Positions 6,375 through 9,753 of a stretch of 9,753 bases of DNA are shown piece by piece (position 1 is the first letter of the stretch; each line of letters starts with the position of its first letter). Source of the DNA: an uncultured Nitrospina sp. (GTDB lineage Bacteria > Nitrospinota > Nitrospinia > Nitrospinales > VA-1); contig CAJWOD010000039.1 of NCBI GenBank assembly GCA_913044145.1, positions 1 to 9,753 on the forward strand, given 5' to 3'. The position numbers and the translations under genes are program-made. The notes under the pieces were generated by a model. That model saw nothing but the letters and a program-made list of their open reading frames with translations. It had not been told where the DNA came from and searched no databases.

Positions 6375-7447
6375 TGATAGAACCCATCCTTGAAAAAGCC
6401 ATCGCGGGATCACGCATCGAATCTTCTGAAGCGGTGAGGCTGTTCGGCACAACAGATATTCTCCTGCTCGGAAACGTGGCATCGCGGTTGACTCGAAAAA
6501 AGCTTAAAGATAATAAAACCATAACTTATATTGTTGACCGCAATATCAACTACACCAATGTATGCGTTACCGACTGTTCATTCTGCGCTTTTTATCGAAA
6601 AGAGCCGGATCAGGATGCCTATGTCCTTCCCTTTGAGACCATTGGGGAAAAAATCGAGCAGACCCTGGCCGTTGGTGGGCGACAAATATTGCTGCAAGGC
6701 GGACACAACAACAACCTGAAGATAGATTATTTTGAAGACCTGTTCAAAAGTATTAAAACCAAGTACGATATTCATCTTCACGCCCTATCTCCCTCTGAGA
6801 TTCTTCATACTAGCCGGATCTCTAAAATATCCCTAAATGAAACTTTAAAAAGGATGAAAACTGCAGGATTGGATTCCATACCCGGTGGCGGAGCAGAAAT
6901 TCTTGTGGACCGCGTAAGGAAAATTATTAGTCCGAAAAAATGCAGCAGCGATGAGTGGCTTGAGGTCATGGAACAGGCACACGGAATGGACATCCCAACC
7001 ACCGCAACTATGATGTTCGGGCATGTTGAGACCCTGGAGGAACGCATCGAACACCTAGATCGACTGCGCCAACTACAGGATAAAACAGGAGGCTTCACCG
7101 CTTTTATTGCCTGGGGGTTTCAGCCGGGGAATACCGAGTTACAAGGCCAGACAGGAATCAAAACAGCAGTAAGTGGTTTCGAATACCTGAAGACCCTAGC
7201 CATCAGTAGAATTTTTCTCGATAACTTCGATAACCTGCAATCTTCCTGGGTAACACAAGGACCCAAAATCGGCCAGGTTTCTCTTTACTACGGCGCCAAT
7301 GATATGGGAAGCACGATGATGGAAGAAAATGTGGTAGCCGCGGCAGGTACTGTCTACTGCCTGGATGAAGAAGAAATTAAAAGGCTGATCACCGACGGCG
7401 GCTTCACTCCGCAGCGCCGTAATATGCAATACCAACCAGTCGATTAG
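6374..7447 (+). CDS. mqnC: Cyclic dehypoxanthinyl futalosine synthase (radical SAM)
   Basis: Radical SAM enzyme of the futalosine route to menaquinone. It cyclises dehypoxanthine futalosine to the spiro compound cyclic dehypoxanthinyl futalosine, which MqnD then cleaves. The [4Fe-4S] motif CX3CX2C is C64, C68 and C71, inside NINYTNVC and DCSFCAFYR. Further family signatures are LLQGGHNNNLKIDYF (106-120), HLHALSPSEI (134-143), GLDSIPGGGAEIL (165-177) and, near the C-terminus, WVTQGPKIGQ and GSTMMEENVV. This pattern and the 357-residue length separate it from the sister enzyme MqnE (aminofutalosine synthase) and from CofG/CofH and ThiH. No other mqn gene is in the window, so the pathway genes must be scattered. 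The start overlaps the VOC stop and has no strong SD. Confidence 0.93.
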   Translation: MIEPILEKAIAGSRIESSEAVRLFGTTDILLLGNVASRLTRKKLKDNKTITYIVDRNINYTNVCVTDCSFCAFYRKEPDQDAYVLPFETIGEKIEQTLAVGGRQILLQGGHNNNLKIDYFEDLFKSIKTKYDIHLHALSPSEILHTSRISKISLNETLKRMKTAGLDSIPGGGAEILVDRVRKIISPKKCSSDEWLEVMEQAHGMDIPTTATMMFGHVETLEERIEHLDRLRQLQDKTGGFTAFIAWGFQPGNTELQGQTGIKTAVSGFEYLKTLAISRIFLDNFDNLQSSWVTQGPKIGQVSLYYGANDMGSTMMEENVVAAAGTVYCLDEEEIKRLITDGGFTPQRRNMQYQPVD

Positions 7448-7498
7448 ATTAATAATTTAAATTTTAGGAAAACTTGCTCCACCCTGTGATTATTTTCA

Positions 7499-8326
7499 AT
7501 GAAAAATCCTCTTATTCCTGAAGACTCTCCTTTCCTGGCACATGATACCCGCAAAAGTCGATGGGCGATTCCCTATCACTCCGAATGTCTAAATGCGAGA
7601 CTCGAGGTACTGCTCACGCAAAATCAGAAGTTCATTAAGGGGAAGAAAATTCTAGATATCGGATCCCATATGGGAACCTTTGCCTATGCAGCCCTTCAAT
7701 CCGGCGCAGATTTTATTGAGGGAATAGATTCAGAAGAAAAAATGATTACTCTCGGAAAAAATTTATTCCAGGAGATGGATGTTGCAAAGGAAAGTTATTG
7801 CATGCAAGTCTGCGATGCCCTGCAATACCTGGAAAGCATAGAAGAAAAAAGTTTTGATACGGTGCTCTGCCTGGGAATGCTTTACTACACGACAGAGCCT
7901 TATCGATTGCTCCAACTCATGCTTAGGGCAGCAAAAGAAACCGTGATACTCGATACTTTCACAGCCGGCTATGCTGCTATCCAGGGAAAAGATGCTCCCC
8001 AAGTTTATAAAACTACAAATGATGAAACTTTAAAGCTACCGATACTGCTGACAGCATTAACACAACCCGACAAAAAAGATTATACCCTGCCGCATACTTT
8101 TGAATATAAAAACAAAAACCTCGGCATGATCACACTACCAAGTGAAGAGCTGTTGGAAATCTGGTTTCAATCCCTGGGTGCTGACTATAGAAAACTGGAT
8201 TGGTCTGCCTACGAAACTCGGCCGTGTACTTACCATGACCTACTCACCCCGGACCAGAAAAAATCCTCGCATTGGGCCGATGTTTATACAAGCAATGTTC
8301 GCGTTTCCTACGTGTTAAAAAAATAA
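7499..8326 (+). CDS. Class I SAM-dependent methyltransferase, substrate unknown
   Basis: A 275-residue protein with a Rossmann-type SAM fold. Motif I is ILDIGSHMGTFAYAA (51-65), the acid ending strand 2 is D77 in EGIDSEEKM, D106 in VCDAL fits the adenine-binding position, and the strand-4 motif is FDTVLCLGMLYYTTEPY (119-135). The 'FDTV...G-LY' stretch followed by LLQLMLRAAKETVILDT recalls the CmoB/DUF1698 type of tRNA-modifying or carboxymethyl transferases. The protein is shorter than CmoB and has its own C-terminal region (about 160-275), so I do not assign that function. The gap after mqnC is 51 nt. No SD precedes the ATG; an AGGA lies about 20 nt upstream, too far to be convincing. It is the last gene of the plus-strand run and converges on the minus-strand block. 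Confidence 0.85.
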   Translation: MKNPLIPEDSPFLAHDTRKSRWAIPYHSECLNARLEVLLTQNQKFIKGKKILDIGSHMGTFAYAALQSGADFIEGIDSEEKMITLGKNLFQEMDVAKESYCMQVCDALQYLESIEEKSFDTVLCLGMLYYTTEPYRLLQLMLRAAKETVILDTFTAGYAAIQGKDAPQVYKTTNDETLKLPILLTALTQPDKKDYTLPHTFEYKNKNLGMITLPSEELLEIWFQSLGADYRKLDWSAYETRPCTYHDLLTPDQKKSSHWADVYTSNVRVSYVLKK

Positions 8327-8363
8327 GTTTTATATATTTCCTCCCGTCCTGTAATACAATCAG

Positions 8364-8377
8364 ACTGAGGCTTCAGT
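8364..8377. repeat. Short dyad between the convergent genes, weak terminator candidate
   Basis: ACTGA (8364-8368) and TCAGT (8373-8377) form a 5-bp stem with a GGCT loop, 38 nt after the methyltransferase stop. No T-run follows on either strand. It is the only stem I see between the two convergent transcription units. The 80 nt between them holds nothing else I can name. Confidence 0.2.
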
Positions 8378-8406
8378 TAAAACCCAAAAAATGATTACAA
8401 GGATTC

Positions 8407-8610
8407 CTATATATAAGGACTGCGACCATAAAGCTTATTTGCTTCGGCTGCAATTTTTCCGTGGAGATATAAAACCAACCAGCGCTTACCCCCCTCCTTA
8501 ACAATACTAAACACCATATCGCGGAAAAGGATTCCTGGCTGCTTTTTCTGTAAAGTTCTATACAAAGTATGAGACCATTTTGCAATGCGACCAACCTGAT
8601 ATCTGCTCAT
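8407..8610 (-). CDS. Small basic hypothetical protein, 67 residues
   Basis: I do not recognise this protein. It begins MSRYQVGRIAKWSHTLYRTL and ends NKLYGRSPYI. It is rich in Lys, Arg, Tyr and Trp and has no membrane segment, signal peptide or Cys pairs. It is predicted to be helical at the start, with a strand-like middle around RWLVLYLHG. It lies 23 nt after the 328-residue gene on the same strand. An AGGAG overlaps the stop of that gene but is about 20 nt from this ATG, farther than usual; no other start codon exists between the previous in-frame stop and this ATG. Codon use resembles that of the neighbours, and its amino-acid make-up is more protein-like than that of a competing minus-strand frame over the same DNA. 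A real gene is likely but unproven. Confidence 0.45.
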   Translation of the reverse strand: MSRYQVGRIAKWSHTLYRTLQKKQPGILFRDMVFSIVKEGGKRWLVLYLHGKIAAEANKLYGRSPYI

Positions 8611-8633
8611 CCAATCAAAAATTTTATACTCTC

Positions 8634-9620
8634 CTAGAGGAAGGGTATTGTTTTCGCTTGTGTCAATTGAGCGATTCGAATTTTTAAAATTTTATTCAGC
8701 ACAGGTTTCTGAGTCAATCGCCCTATTTGCTCCAAAGAGTCGGAAACAGATTTAAGCAAGTCAAAAACGTGCACTTCATAAATTGGGAAGGTAGATTCTG
8801 AATGATAATGTCTGGCAATTTGGTCTACCAAGCTAAAATAATTTTCCCCTGCCTTCTTCCAGGAAATTGAGTTCGTGGAAAAAATAATTTCTTTTTTCAT
8901 AGACTCTGCAATCTGTTGCACATTTTCAGAAAGAGAAATCTCCACTTCATGATGAAGACAGTCCCATCCGGCAAGAATTTCTTCGGCCTCCACATCTTCT
9001 TCATCTATTGAATTATCGCCGTAAACTTTAAGTGAAGCTTCACCCACCAACAATAACCACTGCACCAGGAGAGATCGGACCACCATTATTTGTAGCTTTC
9101 TAAATAGTGGTCTAAATAGGAAATCTTTTATTTCTGAGGTATTTTTCTTAACCTTAGGTTTTTCAGCGTAGGACGTGGTCAAACTCTCCAAAATCTGAAT
9201 TAACCTAAACCTTGTTACATAATTAATCCGGGGCAAATGAATAATATGTAGAATTTTTTGATTTGCCTCTTGTAATACTTCAAGAATATCTCCTAATCGC
9301 GCTTGTTCTATTGAGACCGGAGAATTAGGATAATAAATAGAAGAGATTTTTTCTATTAAAGAAATGGTTTCAAATTTAAATTTCCATTTCTTCAAATCTG
9401 TCTTTTGTAGTTGATCGCAAGCCATTAATGTTTCATGAATAGCCCTTTGTTCGTTTTCAGAAGTCGTTTTACTGCCTCGTATCCTAAATGAGTCTCTTTG
9501 CCTCTTCATCCACGACAGAAGACGGTAACCTCCTATAAGATAATTCGCTATGCTGGCAGCAATTGTTCCTAGCACAATAACCCCCAGTAACAGAGCCAAG
9601 AGAATATCAAAGGTGGCCAT
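8634..9620 (-). CDS. Hypothetical protein with N-terminal membrane anchor
   Basis: I do not recognise the family. Of the 328 residues, about 5-29 form one strongly hydrophobic helix (LLALLLGVIVLGTI, then AASIANYLIGG) followed by a basic stretch RLLSWMKRQRDSFRIR. It is therefore probably anchored by a single N-terminal segment with the bulk in the cytoplasm. The rest is mainly alpha-helical and charged. A second moderately hydrophobic stretch, MVVRSLLVQWLLLVGEASL (179-197), could dip into or cross the membrane and is followed by an acidic run DEEDVEAEE (206-214). There are no nucleotide-binding, metal or catalytic motifs that I can see. The ATG at 9620 is the first in frame after a stop; its SD is weak. 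It is transcribed toward the methyltransferase gene and is probably cotranscribed with the small gene at 8407-8610. It could be an accessory or scaffold protein of a gene beyond the right edge. Confidence 0.8.
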   Translation of the reverse strand: MATFDILLALLLGVIVLGTIAASIANYLIGGYRLLSWMKRQRDSFRIRGSKTTSENEQRAIHETLMACDQLQKTDLKKWKFKFETISLIEKISSIYYPNSPVSIEQARLGDILEVLQEANQKILHIIHLPRINYVTRFRLIQILESLTTSYAEKPKVKKNTSEIKDFLFRPLFRKLQIMVVRSLLVQWLLLVGEASLKVYGDNSIDEEDVEAEEILAGWDCLHHEVEISLSENVQQIAESMKKEIIFSTNSISWKKAGENYFSLVDQIARHYHSESTFPIYEVHVFDLLKSVSDSLEQIGRLTQKPVLNKILKIRIAQLTQAKTIPFL

Positions 9621-9652
9621 AATGCATTTCGCTTTTAATATATTTAAGAATA

Positions 9653-9664
9653 AACATTAATGTT
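9653..9664. repeat. Perfect 12-bp palindrome upstream of the 328-residue gene
   Basis: AACATTAATGTT reads the same on both strands and lies 33 bp upstream of the ATG at 9620, where an operator or promoter would be expected. The region is very AT-rich, which raises the chance of random palindromes. No companion copy was seen in the window. Confidence 0.3.
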
Positions 9665-9667
9665 ATA

Positions 9668-9753
9668 TTAAATACAAGTGTTTGCGGGACTTGAGAAGCA
9701 TTCGAATAAATCTTGAGTAGATAAATGAAATTTATCAGCCACTTCCATAAAAT
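9668..9753 (-). CDS. Possible 3' end of a gene entering from the right edge
   Basis: One minus-strand frame is open from the edge to a TAA at 9670-9668. It reads FMEVADKFHLSTQDL and then FECFSSPANTCI. The composition is protein-like, and its place 47 nt upstream of the 328-residue gene fits an operon. It is only 27 codons long and may be chance. An ATG at 9748 could even make it a tiny ORF of its own. On the plus strand a competing ATG at 9725 begins MKFISHFHK and runs off the edge, without a good SD. Confidence 0.25.
   Translation of the reverse strand, partial: FMEVADKFHLSTQDLFECFSSPANTCI

Noticed and set aside
8399..8536. AAGGATTCCT occurring at 8399-8408 and 8527-8536, with a related AAGGAATCCT near the pckA start
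   Set aside because: Short, near-palindromic, and one copy lies inside the likely small coding sequence. Two or three 10-mers are not evidence of a repeat family.
8373..8594. 73-codon minus-strand frame overlapping the 67-residue small gene
   Set aside because: Its composition is less protein-like and it has no SD; the competing frame fits the neighbours' codon use better. Only one of the two can be expected to be real.

Overview
The window looks like ordinary chromosomal, housekeeping-rich DNA from a moderately AT-rich bacterium. Genes are densely packed and codons favour A/T at the third position. An ATP-type PEP carboxykinase, a CobA-HemD fusion and the futalosine-pathway enzyme MqnC occur together. 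This suggests an uncultured Gram-negative lineage that makes menaquinone by the futalosine route, perhaps a deltaproteobacterium-like or Nitrospinota-like organism. That placement is an inference from gene content only. I see no phage, insertion sequence, CRISPR array, tRNA or rRNA.

Left edge (1-418): the minus strand carries the 5' end of prfB (peptide release factor 2). It is split by the classic autoregulatory +1 frameshift site (in-frame UGA after CUU, with an upstream G-run), so a simple ORF search misses it. A divergent intergenic region of about 280 bp follows. It holds an AT-rich hairpin and a candidate promoter for pckA, which is next on the plus strand (419-2074).

Centre (2199-8326): seven plus-strand genes lie close together: pdxA, rsmA (ksgA), the cobA-hemD fusion, a cytoplasmic parvulin-type prolyl isomerase, a VOC/glyoxalase-fold protein, mqnC and a class I SAM-dependent methyltransferase. 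pdxA/rsmA, rsmA/cobA-hemD and VOC/mqnC overlap by 4, 8 and 1 nt. Most of these starts lack a good Shine-Dalgarno, which fits translational coupling in one or two operons; the parvulin gene has its own SD and a possible promoter. The set joins PLP synthesis, ribosome maturation, siroheme/heme precursor synthesis and menaquinone synthesis. I cannot assign a pathway to the VOC protein or the methyltransferase.

Right side (8407-9753): a minus-strand block converges on the methyltransferase gene. It contains an unrecognised 328-residue protein with an N-terminal membrane anchor. A probable 67-residue basic small protein follows it, and the 3' tail of another gene may enter from the right edge. A perfect 12-bp palindrome lies upstream of the 328-residue gene.

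I did not find a convincing new multi-gene system. The best leads are the prfB recoding site hidden at the edge, the unnamed methyltransferase beside mqnC, and the unrecognised membrane protein with its small downstream partner.
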